Of a stretch of 64,000 nt of DNA, positions 35,521 through 44,124 are shown piece by piece (within the stretch, counting starts at the first letter, position 1; each line of letters opens with the position of its first letter). The notes under the pieces are model-generated. The model was not told the origin of the DNA. It saw only the letters and a list, made by a program, of their open reading frames with translations, and did no database searches. This DNA is from Phytohabitans houttuyneae (GTDB taxonomy: Bacteria; Actinomycetota; Actinomycetes; Mycobacteriales; Micromonosporaceae), in the NCBI RefSeq assembly GCF_011764425.1, contig NZ_BLPF01000003.1, positions 1,240,001 to 1,304,000 on the forward strand, written 5' to 3'. Made by a program: the position numbers and the translations under genes.

Positions 35521-35690
35521 CCGCGGTCTCCCGCGCTCCGCGGTCTCCCGCGCTCCGCGGTCTCCCGCGCTCCGCGGTCTCCCGCGCTCCGCGGTCTCCC
35601 GCGCTCCGCGGTCTCCCGCGCTCCGCGGTCTCCCGCGCTCCGCGGTCTCCCGCGCTCCGCGGTCTCCCGCGCTCCGCGGTCTCCCGCGCT
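35521..35690. repeat. Ten perfect tandem copies of a 17-bp unit
   Basis: CCGCGGTCTCCCGCGCT repeated ten times without a mismatch, period exactly 17 (starts at 35521, 35538 and so on to 35674). It begins 13 bp after the oxygenase stop. Each unit contains CCGCGG and CGCG palindromes, and 17 is not a multiple of three, so the array is not coding. Perfect identity implies recent expansion. The remaining 35691-35873 contains GGGCCTGCCTCGTGC direct repeats, family D copy 2 and a CCTAGG motif. Confidence 0.9.
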
Positions 35691-35747
35691 GGCGCGCGGT
35701 CCTCGCGCTCTGCGCGGGCCTGCCTCGTGCGGGCCTGCCTCGTGCGG

Positions 35748-35807
35748 TTGATCAGGGAGTTGGTTGGGCGTGTTGCCGGCGTGCCGCTCCACCGGCTCCC
35801 TGATCAA
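35748..35807. repeat. Palindromic intergenic element, family D copy 2
   Basis: Arms TTGATCAGGGAG (35748-35759) and CTCCCTGATCAA (35796-35807), perfectly complementary over 12 bp, around 36 nt. It lies between the convergent oxygenase and GNAT genes, the same context as copy 1. Confidence 0.75.
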
Positions 35808-35832
35808 CGCGCCATGAGTGGTCGCCTAGCCT

Positions 35833-35847
35833 CCTAGGATGCCTTAG
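35833..35847. promoter_or_regulatory. CCTAGG motif resembling the GntR operator at 59426
   Basis: CCTAGGATGCCTTAG followed by GGGTGTG. It shares CCTAGGATGCC-TAG-GGTGTG with the sequence upstream of the GntR gene at 59426-59441. It lies in a convergent gap, so if bound by GntR its effect is unclear. Confidence 0.35.
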
Positions 35848-35873
35848 AGGGTGTGGGGGCACACCCACCCGGG

Positions 35874-36524
35874 TCACAGGCCGAAGAGGGCGCGGCAGGC
35901 GTCCAGGCCGCCGACCGTCGCGGGCGGGTGGGGCCGTTCGCGCCAGCGTTCCACGGTCAGCCGCAGGCGGTCGGAGACGACCGCTTGGCCGTCGCGGGCG
36001 TCGACGGAGATGCCGTCGGGCTCGTAGCCGAGCTTGCGCGACACGCCCAGCGACGCGTGGTTGTCCTGGAACGCGCCGGTCAGCGCGGCCGTCGCGCCGA
36101 GGTGGTCGAACGCGAGCGTGAGCAGGCCGGCGCGTGCCTCCGTGCCGTAGCCCTGCCCGTGGTGCGCGACGCCGAGCCAGGACCAGGTCGAGACCTGCCG
36201 GATCACCGGGAAGTCCCAGCCGTGCAGCGTGACCAGGCCGATCGGCGTCCCCTCGCGGAAGACGCCCAGCCCCAGCCGCCACTCCGCGACGTCCCAGGTG
36301 GCGAGGTACTGCCAGTGGTCGCGCAGGACGGTCCGCGCCCGGTCGGCGGGGGAGCCCACGGTCCACGGCGACATGAACGGCCGCTCGCCGGGTCGGTGCA
36401 CGCCCCCGCCGGCCAGCTCGGCCAGTGCGGCGATCTCCTCCTCGCGGGGCAGGCGTAGCTGGAGGCGGGGTGTGGTGACGGTGAGGGCGTATAGCGGCCA
36501 AAGATCGACGAGCACGCACCGCAT
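35874..36524 (-). CDS. GNAT-family acetyltransferase (RimJ/RimL type)
   Basis: A 216-residue RimJ/RimL-like N-acetyltransferase. Motifs are TTPRLQLRLPREEEIAAL at the start, WRLGLGVFREGTPIGLVTLHG, GVAHHGQGYGTEARAGLLTLAF (acetyl-CoA loop), and FQDNHASLGVSRKLGYEPDGI, where the family bears NxxSxxVxxKxGF. The target is unknown. It is convergent with the oxygenase gene; no operon partner. Confidence 0.87.
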   Translation of the reverse strand: MRCVLVDLWPLYALTVTTPRLQLRLPREEEIAALAELAGGGVHRPGERPFMSPWTVGSPADRARTVLRDHWQYLATWDVAEWRLGLGVFREGTPIGLVTLHGWDFPVIRQVSTWSWLGVAHHGQGYGTEARAGLLTLAFDHLGATAALTGAFQDNHASLGVSRKLGYEPDGISVDARDGQAVVSDRLRLTVERWRERPHPPATVGGLDACRALFGL

Positions 36525-36610
36525 CCTGTCGTGCCGGTAATGCCCGCGCCACCGAGTTACGGCCGCACCACCGGGCTACGCCCTGCCCGCGCCGTGTGCC
36601 CGCGCCGCCA

Positions 36611-36640
36611 GCGTGTCCGCCCACGAAGTCCCTGATCAAC
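36611..36640. repeat. Single arm of family D element
   Basis: GAAGTCCCTGATCAACC, identical over 17 bp to the right arm of copy 1, without a matching left arm. It lies downstream of the minus-strand coiled-coil gene. The adjoining 36695-36755 carries CCGGTCGAACCAAAGGCCGC-type direct repeats (about 18 bp, three copies). Confidence 0.6.
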
Positions 36641-36756
36641 CGAGCCGGGCCGCGCCGCCGGGCTGAGCCAGGGGCGGACGCGCCCGCCCGAACCAAAGGC
36701 CGCGCCGGTCGAACCAAAGGCCGCGCCGGTCGAACCAAAGGCCGCGCCGGACCGCG

Positions 36757-37407
36757 CTACGCCAGCAGGAAGAGCGCGACCGTCGTCGCCACGCCGGTCG
36801 CGAGCACCACCGTGATCGTGGTGGCGTCGAGCGCCACATGCCTGCGGTCGGCGACCACCCGGGCCGGCCACAGGCCCACGAATGGCGCCACCAGCGTCAC
36901 CACCAGCGCCAGCACCGGCATGCCGACCGCGAGGTCGCCGCCGTACTTACGGCCGGCCCACAGCGCGGCCTCGCGGAGGGCGAAGGCGAGCGCGGCGCCG
37001 AGGGCGCTGAGCACCACCAGCGTCGGGAACGCGCGCTGCGGCATCCGCCCCGGCCGCCAGGTCACGTCGAGCAGCTTGGAGGCGGCCTCGATCATCTGGT
37101 GCGGGTTGTACTCCTCGCCGCCGAGGGGCGCGACCGGCGGCGGCGGTCCGCCGTAGCGGGCGGCGGTGGCGCCGAGGCGGCGTTCGGTGGAGCGCCACAC
37201 CTCCTCGGCCTCGGCGTCGACCCGGTCGACGAGCTCGGTCGCCTCGTCCAGCGCCTCCTGCGCGTTCTCGACGGCCGCGGTGGCCTCGTCGACGGCGCGG
37301 GTGGCGGCGGCGACCTGCCGCTCGTACCACTCGTCGGCCTCGGCGCGCTGCGCGTCGACGCCGGCGTAGGTGTCGGCCAGCCGGGTGATCGCCTCCTGGT
37401 AGCTCAC
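36757..37407 (-). CDS. Coiled-coil membrane protein of the FtsK-like operon
   Basis: A 216-residue protein. Residues 5-80 form a long heptad-like helix (DEWYERQVAAATRAVDEATA and on). A Pro/Gly linker and EEYNPHQMIEAASKLLDVTW follow. The C-terminal half has about three membrane helices (LVVLSALGAALAFALREAAL, VLALVVTLVAPFVGLWPA, TITVVLATGVATTVALFLLA). I do not recognise the family. The GTG start at 37407 is 22 nt past the ATPase stop, the last gene of the operon. It may anchor the ATPase at the membrane. Confidence 0.72.
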   Translation of the reverse strand: MSYQEAITRLADTYAGVDAQRAEADEWYERQVAAATRAVDEATAAVENAQEALDEATELVDRVDAEAEEVWRSTERRLGATAARYGGPPPPVAPLGGEEYNPHQMIEAASKLLDVTWRPGRMPQRAFPTLVVLSALGAALAFALREAALWAGRKYGGDLAVGMPVLALVVTLVAPFVGLWPARVVADRRHVALDATTITVVLATGVATTVALFLLA

Positions 37408-37429
37408 GGCGTTCCTCCCGCGGGACGGC

Positions 37430-40072
37430 TCATCGGCTCAGTCCGTACGGGATGACGACCTCCGGGATGCGGTGGCGGGCGCGGTCGAAGAAGAGGGCGC
37501 GCCACGGCCGGGGGTACCAGGCGGGGCCGCCCTGCTGCGGGAAGAAGCCGGTCAGGTCGGAGCCCTGCACGTCCAGCGCGACCCAGGCACCGATCGCGTC
37601 GGTGCGGGAGCCGGGGCCGCCGAGGTCGTCGCGCAGGCGGTTGACCCCGCGCCACCAGCCGAGCACGTGGGTGCGGCGCTCCGGGCCGGTGTTGAGCAGG
37701 CGGCGCAGGTGGTCGTGGCCGGTGCGGGCGCCGGTCTTCACGGCGAGGCGGGACGCGGCGGCGTCGGCGGCGAAGATGATCAGGTAATGCGGGCGGGAGC
37801 CGTCCGGTTCGATCGAGGGAAGAAGGGCGGCGAGGCCTTCCGTGTCGTACCAGCCGGTGTCCGCGGGCAGGTCGAGCCGCAGCGAGGCGGCGGTGGCGGC
37901 CGCGTCCGGGTCGAGGCAGGCGACGGAGAACCGGGCGTCGCCGTCGGCGTGCTGGCGGGCCAGGGAGCGGGCGGCGGCGGCGAGCACCGCGCACGCCTCG
38001 TCGACGCGGGTGCCGAGCACGGCCAGGTTGCGGCCGGGCGAGCGGGTCAGCGGCATGCGGGCGGAGCGCGCCTGCACGTCGATCGACTCGCCGAGCAGCA
38101 CCACCGGGTCGGCCGCGCCGGGCGTGAGCTTGCCGAAGTCGGGCGCCTCGGCCAGGCGCGGCACCGCGTCGCCGTCGAAGAGGCGGGGCGGGCCGAGCCA
38201 CGTCGGGCGGTCCTGCCACAGCCGGTGCTGCAAATCGCTCCACACGCGACGGTCGCTCGCCGCGGGGATGCGTACGACCCGGTTGGCGTCCGGCGCGCCG
38301 GAGTCGGCGTTGACCACCGCGTGGTGGCGGGGGAGCGTCTCGGCGGCGAGGTTGGCCTCGTGCAGGATGCGGCGGGCCTTGGGCAGCGCGATCCGGAGCG
38401 TGAACTGGGCGACCAGCGCCGGCCGGCCCCACAGCGCCTCGATGCCGGAGACGTCCTGCGAGGCGAGGATCAGGTGGATGCCCTGTGAGCGGCCGCGGCG
38501 GGCCAGGTCCTCCAGCAGGGTCGCCGCCTCCTGAGCGAGGGCGTCGCGGCCGGTGAGCAGGATCTGGAACTCGTCGATCACCGCGACGATCCGCGGCCAG
38601 TGCCCTTCGGGGTCCTCGTGGCGCAGCTCGGAGAGCTTGGTGACCTCGTGCTCCTTGGCCGCGTCGGCCCGGCGGCGCAGCTCGCCGCCGAGGAAGCGCA
38701 TCAGGGCCAGCCCGAACTCGCGGTCGGTGTTGACGTTGACGCCGACCAGCCGTACGTGCGGCAGCCAGCTCGGGTCCCGCTTCCCGGGCGCGAACCGGGC
38801 GAACGACACGCCCTCCTTGAAGTCGAGCAGGTAGAAGGCGAGCTCGTCGGGGGAGTAGCGGGCGGCGAGGGCGCCCATCCACGCGTAGATGAGGTTGGTC
38901 TTGCCGGTGCCGGACGGGCCGGCGATCAGCGCGTGCGGCGGGTAGTCGGCGAGCGTGACCTCGACCTCGCGCCCCTCCGGGCTGAGGCCGACCGGTGCGG
39001 TGAGGCCGGCGGCCGAGTGCTCGGTCCAGGTGAGCTCGGGGATGAGGTCGCGGAACACTGCCGGTGTCGGGCCCATCGAGACCCGGTCGGCGATCCGCCG
39101 GCAGGTGGTGGTGACCAGCTCGGCGGGGGGCGGCGGGTCGAGGTGGACGGGCAGCGGCCCGCAGCCGGAGATCTCCGCGCGGTCGCCGTCGATGTGGACG
39201 ACCTGCACGGTCCGGTGCGCGGCGACGGTGATGCCGCGGACGATCAGGTGTACGCCGCAGGCCGCGCCGGTGCGCAGGATGCGGTCGAGCTGGGCCCGCT
39301 CGTGGCGGGACGGCTCGTCGCCGCCGAGCAGCACCGCGACCCGCCACGGCTCGGGGCGGCGGCCGGTCTCGGCGGCCATCTCGGCCAGGGAGGCGTAGTC
39401 GCCGGCCAGCACGGTCTCGTTGATCCGCCGGACGTGGTCGACGAGCCCGTCCAGCAGCGGGGTGAGCCCGCCCGGCCCGACGAACGTCAGCAGCCCGGCC
39501 GGGGCCAGCGGCGCGAAGCCGGCCAGCCCTCCGCCGAGGCGCTCCGGGTCGTACCCGGTGATCTCGATCTGGCCGGGCGCGGCGCGGCCGAGAGCGCGCA
39601 GCAGGAGCCCGGCCACGACGGCGTCGCCGCCGACCTGGACGTTGTCGACGAGAGCGACATGCCCGCGGTCCAGGAGGGGCACGAGCGCCGGCGCGGTACC
39701 GGCGCGCGGGACGCGCACCTCGCCGACCCGCAACAGGTCCGGCGGCTCGGCGCGGGCCGCGGGGGTGGGGTGCCACTGCTCCCACACCGCGCCGGCGGCG
39801 CCGGGCGCGCGCATCGACGCGGCGAGCGCGGCCTTGCGGGTGAGGTCGGCGAGCGTGGCGGTGTGCCGCTCGTCCAGGTCGGCGAGGCGGCGGTCGCGTT
39901 CGGCGGCGGCGCGGGCGGGGCGCTGCGCGGCCGCCTGCCGCACCCGGTCCAGCCGGCCCTGGGCGGCCGCGAGGTCCGCTTTCGCCTCCTCCTGGCGCAG
40001 GCGGGCGGCGACGCGGGCACGCGACAGGTACGTGCGGATCGTCTCGACGACCGACGTCCGGACGTCAGGCAT
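37430..40072 (-). CDS. FtsK/SpoIIIE-type ATPase with EccC-like layout
   Basis: An 880-residue protein. Residues 20-85 are a charged coiled coil. Residues 125-330 look like a degenerate first ATPase fold. The central FtsK/SpoIIIE domain has Walker A GPSGTGKT (385-392) and Walker B IVAVIDE (495-501), plus FYLLDFKEGVSFARFA and HLILASQDVSGIEALWG. A third degenerate fold follows from about 655 (RNLAVLGTRVDEACAVL, no GKT). Three ATPase-like units with one intact P-loop recall EccC of type VII secretion rather than chromosome-segregating FtsK, and there are no N-terminal membrane helices. Overlaps the upstream gene by 8 bp. Confidence 0.85.
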   Translation of the reverse strand: MPDVRTSVVETIRTYLSRARVAARLRQEEAKADLAAAQGRLDRVRQAAAQRPARAAAERDRRLADLDERHTATLADLTRKAALAASMRAPGAAGAVWEQWHPTPAARAEPPDLLRVGEVRVPRAGTAPALVPLLDRGHVALVDNVQVGGDAVVAGLLLRALGRAAPGQIEITGYDPERLGGGLAGFAPLAPAGLLTFVGPGGLTPLLDGLVDHVRRINETVLAGDYASLAEMAAETGRRPEPWRVAVLLGGDEPSRHERAQLDRILRTGAACGVHLIVRGITVAAHRTVQVVHIDGDRAEISGCGPLPVHLDPPPPAELVTTTCRRIADRVSMGPTPAVFRDLIPELTWTEHSAAGLTAPVGLSPEGREVEVTLADYPPHALIAGPSGTGKTNLIYAWMGALAARYSPDELAFYLLDFKEGVSFARFAPGKRDPSWLPHVRLVGVNVNTDREFGLALMRFLGGELRRRADAAKEHEVTKLSELRHEDPEGHWPRIVAVIDEFQILLTGRDALAQEAATLLEDLARRGRSQGIHLILASQDVSGIEALWGRPALVAQFTLRIALPKARRILHEANLAAETLPRHHAVVNADSGAPDANRVVRIPAASDRRVWSDLQHRLWQDRPTWLGPPRLFDGDAVPRLAEAPDFGKLTPGAADPVVLLGESIDVQARSARMPLTRSPGRNLAVLGTRVDEACAVLAAAARSLARQHADGDARFSVACLDPDAAATAASLRLDLPADTGWYDTEGLAALLPSIEPDGSRPHYLIIFAADAAASRLAVKTGARTGHDHLRRLLNTGPERRTHVLGWWRGVNRLRDDLGGPGSRTDAIGAWVALDVQGSDLTGFFPQQGGPAWYPRPWRALFFDRARHRIPEVVIPYGLSR

Positions 40073-40958
40073 GGGTCTCCGCGGAGGGCACCGGCTCGGG
40101 TGCCGCCGGGTCGAGCGAGTCCGGGTCGCGGTCGAGCAGCCGCAGCAGGATGCCGGCGACGACGCTGCCGGTCACCGCGAAGTCGGCCGGGTGCGGCGGC
40201 GGCTTGTCCTCGCCGTCGTCCTTCTTGCGCTCGACCGGCACGCGGCAGATGCGCCGCAGCTGGATGTCGAGGATCTCCGGGGGCAGGCCGGGCAGCAGCT
40301 GCTTGACCCGCGGCTCGACCTGCTTGGTCAGCGGCTCCAGGTCCTCGGCGCGGGGCTGGTGGCGCAGCAGGTCACCGGCGAGCCGGTGCAGCACCGGCGG
40401 GGTGATCGCGGACAGGCCGAGCCCGACCGGCGCCTCGACCGCGCCGAGCTCGCGGTGCAGCTTGTCGCGGTCCTCGGCGCGTACCCCCTTGGCAACCCGG
40501 CGCAGCAGGTCGGGGCCATCGGTGGCCGCCGAGTCGTCGCGGGCGGTGGGGCTGCCGTGGCCGGTCAGCGCGGCGACCCGCTCCGACCACCACCGCCCGA
40601 GCGGGGGCGGCTCGGCGCCGTCGGGTGCCGGACCCGCCGGCCGCCCACCCTCCGGCTCCTCCAGGGCGGTGCGCCAGGAGCCGTCCGGGCCCGCGGCGCC
40701 GTCGTGGCTGAGGCCGATCGAGGTGAGGTACGCCAGCAGCGCGTCCTGGGTCACCCGCAGCGCCTGCACGGCCTGCTCGGCGTGCTCCATCGCGCCGGCC
40801 AGCCGGGGCACGCCGAGCGGGTCGACCGACTCCTGCCGGACCCACATGAGCAGCTCGCCAGCCGCGCGCAGCTTTTCGACCGCGACCGCCACCAGGCCGA
40901 CCGGTAGGTCGTCCGACGTCGCGCGGACCTGGGCGCCGAGCTCCTGAACCAGGGACAT
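40065..40958 (-). CDS. Helical protein of the FtsK-like operon, unknown function
   Basis: A 297-residue protein. Residues 1-75 are helical (VQELGAQVRATSDDLPVGLV and following) and resemble small secreted-helix proteins in composition. A Pro/Gly/Asp-rich linker (115-160) follows, then a second helical part with AEDRDKLHRELGAVEAPVGL and LPPEILDIQLRRICRVPVER. No transmembrane helix. Not recognised. It lies between the 86-residue helical protein and the ATPase in one tight operon (10-nt gap, then 8-bp overlap) and could be a substrate, chaperone or adaptor of the ATPase. Confidence 0.7.
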   Translation of the reverse strand: MSLVQELGAQVRATSDDLPVGLVAVAVEKLRAAGELLMWVRQESVDPLGVPRLAGAMEHAEQAVQALRVTQDALLAYLTSIGLSHDGAAGPDGSWRTALEEPEGGRPAGPAPDGAEPPPLGRWWSERVAALTGHGSPTARDDSAATDGPDLLRRVAKGVRAEDRDKLHRELGAVEAPVGLGLSAITPPVLHRLAGDLLRHQPRAEDLEPLTKQVEPRVKQLLPGLPPEILDIQLRRICRVPVERKKDDGEDKPPPHPADFAVTGSVVAGILLRLLDRDPDSLDPAAPEPVPSAETHA

Positions 40959-40968
40959 GGCGGTGCCG

Positions 40969-41229
40969 CTAGAGGGCGGCGGAGTACTGCTGCGCCTGCT
41001 CCACGGCGGCCATCGTGGCGGCGAGGCACTCCTCCAGCTCCTGCGTGGCCTGCTGCAGCGACGCGTGCGCGGTGCTGACGGCGTCGTGACCGCTGCCGTC
41101 GAGCGCGACCGCGAGGCTCTGCTGCGCCTCGGCCAGCTTTTCGCCGGCCGCGTGCACGGCGGCCTGACCCTCGCTCACCTGTTGGATCGCGGCATCGATG
41201 GCCGACTTGACCTCGGCGACGCTGGCCAC
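40969..41229 (-). CDS. Small helical protein, WXG100-sized
   Basis: An 86-residue protein: two long amphipathic helices (about residues 5-40 and 48-83) broken by ALDGSGHDAV. This has the size and helix-turn-helix layout of WXG100/ESAT-6 proteins, but the turn has GSG rather than WxG. First gene of the operon with an excellent ribosome site (AGGAGG, 7 nt before GTG 41229). Membership in the ESAT-6 superfamily is inferred from size, shape and its FtsK-like neighbour; it could also be a plain coiled-coil structural protein. Confidence 0.72.
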   Translation of the reverse strand: MASVAEVKSAIDAAIQQVSEGQAAVHAAGEKLAEAQQSLAVALDGSGHDAVSTAHASLQQATQELEECLAATMAAVEQAQQYSAAL

Positions 41230-41357
41230 GGCGGAACCTCCTGGGGGGCGGGGGAGGACGCTATTCCATCACGGTAAACCGGATGCCCGCTTCGCGGCCC
41301 CCTACCGTTTTGCCGCTCAGCGCGAATGAACGACTACGCTGCGCCGATAATGGCGCG

Positions 41358-41474
41358 GTGCGTCGCACGCCCTGTGTGATCGTTGCGCACGTGATCGGCC
41401 TGCGGCCCGGCGGCGGTGGTGGCGCCGCGTACACGCGCCCGCCGCCGGCCGGGGACGCGAATGAGAATGAGTGA
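41358..41474 (+). CDS. Possible leaderless small ORF (38 aa)
   Basis: GTG 41358 lies 6 nt after GATAAT, a fair -10 box. The frame encodes 38 residues (RRTPCVIVAHVIGLRPGGGG, then AAYTRPPPAGDANENE). No homologue is recognised, and no coding signal beyond the promoter position supports it. It lies in the 250-bp gap between the FtsK-like operon and the NYN gene. Confidence 0.25.
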   Translation: MRRTPCVIVAHVIGLRPGGGGGAAYTRPPPAGDANENE

Positions 41475-41480
41475 CCACGC

Positions 41481-41852
41481 TCAGTAGGCGGGGCTGAGCG
41501 CGCGCGGGCCCCGGACCTCGGCGCCCAGCGCCTGCACGCGGCCGCGCAGGCCGCGGTCGGCGGTCACGACGACGGTACGGCCGAGGGGCGCGGCGGCGAC
41601 GAGGTCGACGATGGCGTCGTCACCCGATCCGGGTGCGGCCACCACGCGTACCCCGTCGACGGAGGTGACGCCGCGCGCCTTGCCCTCGACGACGAGCACC
41701 ACCTCCAGCGGGCCGGGCAGGTCCGACAGGCCGGTGACGGCGAGCGGGACCAGCGCGTCGCGCAGCCGCTGGGCCGCGCCGGCACGGTCGCGCCACCAGC
41801 CGTCGGGGCGCGAGCCGATCACGTTCGCCGCGTCGACGACCAGGAGCGTCAC
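41481..41852 (-). CDS. NYN-domain (YacP-like) nuclease
   Basis: A 123-residue protein with the PIN/NYN nuclease fold. LLVVDAANVIGSRPDGWWRDR carries the first catalytic Asp (D7) and Asn; later acidic positions are in GSGDDAIVDLV and VVTADRGLRGRV (D in T-A-D-R-G-L). These are the conserved Asp residues that bind Mg2+. It is likely an RNA-cleaving or RNA-processing enzyme. The ATG overlaps the stop of the upstream small gene by 4 bp. Confidence 0.82.
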   Translation of the reverse strand: MTLLVVDAANVIGSRPDGWWRDRAGAAQRLRDALVPLAVTGLSDLPGPLEVVLVVEGKARGVTSVDGVRVVAAPGSGDDAIVDLVAAAPLGRTVVVTADRGLRGRVQALGAEVRGPRALSPAY

Positions 41853-42070
41853 GGCTCGACGCTCGGTGCCTCCAGGCCCAGCGCCGCCAGCAGGTCCTGC
41901 CGCTCGGCGCGGGTCGCCTCCTCGCGGGCCAGCAGCCCGGCGTACTCGGCGAGGGCGGCCGCGTCCGGCGCGCCGTCGAAGCCCTCGATGAACCGCGCCA
42001 TGTCGCGTACCGCCCCGGTGTGCGCCTCGGCCGCGCGCCGCAGCCGCCGCAGAACGTCGTCGTCATCCAC
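41849..42070 (-). CDS. Small helical protein upstream of the NYN nuclease
   Basis: A 73-residue, mostly helical acidic/Ala-rich protein (LRRLRRAAEAHTGAVRDMARF, then LAREEATRAERQDLLAALG). GTG 42070 follows AAGGGCGG. It shares a 4-bp overlap with the NYN gene, so the two form one unit. It may be an antitoxin-like or RNA-binding partner, but nothing in the sequence proves this. Confidence 0.6.
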   Translation of the reverse strand: MDDDDVLRRLRRAAEAHTGAVRDMARFIEGFDGAPDAAALAEYAGLLAREEATRAERQDLLAALGLEAPSVEP

Positions 42071-42172
42071 CCGCCCTTGATATCCGATCCCGGGGTGTGG
42101 CACACGGGTTTGGCGCGGTCGCCTTCCGGCAAACCTGCTCGGTGGGACGATGGAACCCTTGGGGGTGATCTT

Positions 42173-42412
42173 GTGGCGGACATACGCGACCCGGCCCTGG
42201 ACCGCTTCGCGCGGTGGTGGGACGGCGAGGCCGACGACGACGAGCGGGCCACGATCAAGGCGGCGGTGGCGGGCAGCTACCAGATTCCGCTGGCGCTGGC
42301 GACCCGCCTGTCCGAGCTCGGCGCGCTGGTCACGCTGCCGAGCACGACCGACAGTGCGGATCCTCGGCTGCCCGACGCGTACGCCGACTACGCGATCTCC
42401 CATCCCAGATAG
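42173..42412 (+). CDS. Small acidic protein, unknown function
   Basis: A 79-residue protein, helical and acidic (LDRFARWWDGEADDDERATI, then RLSELGALVTLPS). GTG 42173 is preceded by GGGGGTGATCTT, a plausible ribosome site. It is divergent from the NYN pair and convergent with the protease. I do not recognise it. Confidence 0.55.
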   Translation: MADIRDPALDRFARWWDGEADDDERATIKAAVAGSYQIPLALATRLSELGALVTLPSTTDSADPRLPDAYADYAISHPR

Positions 42413-42474
42413 GAACCGGGACGGGCGCGGCATCTTACGGCTGCGCGCCCGCCCCGGCGGCGGTGTCGAGGGCT

Positions 42475-43948
42475 CTACGGGTTGCTGAAGCCGAGCGTGT
42501 AGCTGCCCGACCCGCTGTAGGCGTGCACGCGGTACCGGTAGTAGCCGGCCGTGCCGCTGTAGCTGAGCGTCTCGTCGGGGTTCGGCGTGGTGCCGCTGGC
42601 GACGTTCGCCCAGGCGCTGCCGTTCCACTTCTGCAGGTACACGTCGAAGTCCACACCGGACGGCCCGTCGAGGCAGGCGCGGTGCGTGCCGGAGGCGGAC
42701 GAGTAGTAGTAGCTGCCGTCCGGCTGGTACACGCTGGCGCCGCTGCTCAGCGAGCCGGTGCGGGTCAGCTCGTACCCGGTGCACCCGGTCGGCGGCGGCT
42801 CACCCGGGCCACCTCCGCTGGTGGTGAGCGTGAGGCCGTACACGGACAGGATCTCGTTGACCGGCTGGAAGTACGTGGTGCCGCCGGAGCTGCAGTTGCC
42901 GGAGCCGCCCGAGGTGACACCCTGCGCCTGCTGGCCGGACAGCCACGAGCCGCCCGAGTCGCCCGGCTCGGCGCACGCGTTGGTGCGGGTCAGGCCGGTG
43001 ACGGTGCCCTGCGGGTAGTTCACCGTGGAGTTCTTGGCCTGCACGGTGCCGCACCGCCACCCGGTGGTGGAGCCGGAGCGGCAGATCGACGCGCCCACGG
43101 CCGCCTCGGTGGAGCCGGCGACGGTGACGTTGCCGCCCGCGTAGTTGTTCACCCACGGCTGCGGCGTCCAGTTGGAGTTGACCTGTACCCAGGCGTAGTC
43201 GTTGCCGGGGAAGGACGAGCCGCGGAAGGTGCCCTGCGCGACCTGGTTGTACCCCTGCGTCGCGGTGCCGGTCGTGCCGCAGTGGCCGGCGGTGACGAAG
43301 CCGCCCGACACCGAGAAGCCGACCGAGCAGCGCCCGCCCATGTAGTACGCGTCGCCGCCGCGCACGTCGTACAGGGGGACGGGGTTCTCGGCGGTGGCGA
43401 CGACCCGTACCGCGTCGGACTTGGCGGTGCCGGCGAAGGCGCGGGCCGCGGCGCCGTCGCCGCGGGCGAGGACAACGACGGTGTTGGTGGCGACGTCCAC
43501 GTACCAGCCGGGCACCGAGGCGGCGGGCGCCTTGGCCGCGTTGCGGTCCAGGGTGGACTTGACCGCGTCGAGCTGTGCCGCGCTGCGGGTGACCACCTTC
43601 GCGGTGGCGCCGGCTGCGGTGACCTTCGCGGCGTGCGCCTTGCCGGTGACCGCGACGACCAGCGTGGTGGCGCCGGCGTCCAGGTACGCGCCGCCGTACG
43701 CGGCGCCGAGGTCCTTGCGCAGCCGCGCGTCGGTGCGGCTGGCGTCGTCCTCACGGGCCAGCCTGGCCCGCGCCTCGTCCGCGGTGAGGCCGAGGTCGCG
43801 TTGCAGGGCGGCGAGCATCTGCGCCGAGGCGGCGCCGCCGGCGGGGGTGTGCCGGGGCCGGGTGCGGCCGACGCGGGGCGGCCGGCAGCGCGACGGCGCC
43901 CACGGGCAGCAGCACCGCGGCCGCCAGCATGGCGAGTCTTCGTTTCAT
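42475..43948 (-). CDS. Secreted streptogrisin-like S1 protease with PPC domain, frameshifted near the signal peptide
   Basis: About 490 residues: signal peptide (MKRRLAMLAAAVLLPVGAVA), an alpha-lytic-type prodomain from QMLAALQRDLGLTADEARARL, the chymotrypsin-fold protease with TAGHC (His), GNDYAWV (Asp) and EPGDSGGSW (Ser), a Gly/Pro linker, and a C-terminal pre-peptidase domain (GVDFDVYLQKWNGSAWANV). Cys pairs fit two disulfides. As given, the signal peptide and prodomain are out of frame. Adding one base to the G runs at 43875-43878 and at 43843-43847 gives a continuous PAAPASAAPGPGTPPAGGAA linker typical of streptogrisin precursors. The protein would be an exported, self-activating serine protease. 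Confidence 0.85.
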
Positions 43949-44079
43949 CGGAGGCACTCCTGGGGGTAGAGGAGGTGTTACGGCGGGACCCTAACGGCCG
44001 TTTAATAGATCTCGGCAGATACCAGGTGGGTAATACCGCGCCGTACCCTCCGCTCTCGCAGGAGGCCGGGTTGTGGTCC

Positions 44080-44124
44080 GGGAGGTCAGATACCGGGGGA
44101 GGTCAGATACCGGGGAGGTCAGGT
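44080..44124. repeat. Short tandem repeat at the 3' end of the LysR gene
   Basis: GGGAGGTCAGATACCG occurs twice in direct repeat (about 44079-44111), followed by a third partial GGGGAGGTCAGGTGGGG. The repeat covers the last codons of the LysR gene, whose stop lies inside it, so the natural C-terminus may have been changed. Confidence 0.55.

Noticed and set aside
35560-35690. 17-bp tandem array as a CRISPR
   Set aside because: Repeats are directly contiguous with no spacers and no cas genes are present.
36695-36755. Direct repeats near 36.7 kb as part of the membrane-protein gene
   Set aside because: They lie downstream of its stop codon and do not extend the frame sensibly.
37430-40072. Chromosome-segregation FtsK
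   Set aside because: No N-terminal membrane helices and no C-terminal gamma (KOPS-reading) domain; layout fits EccC-like secretion ATPases better.
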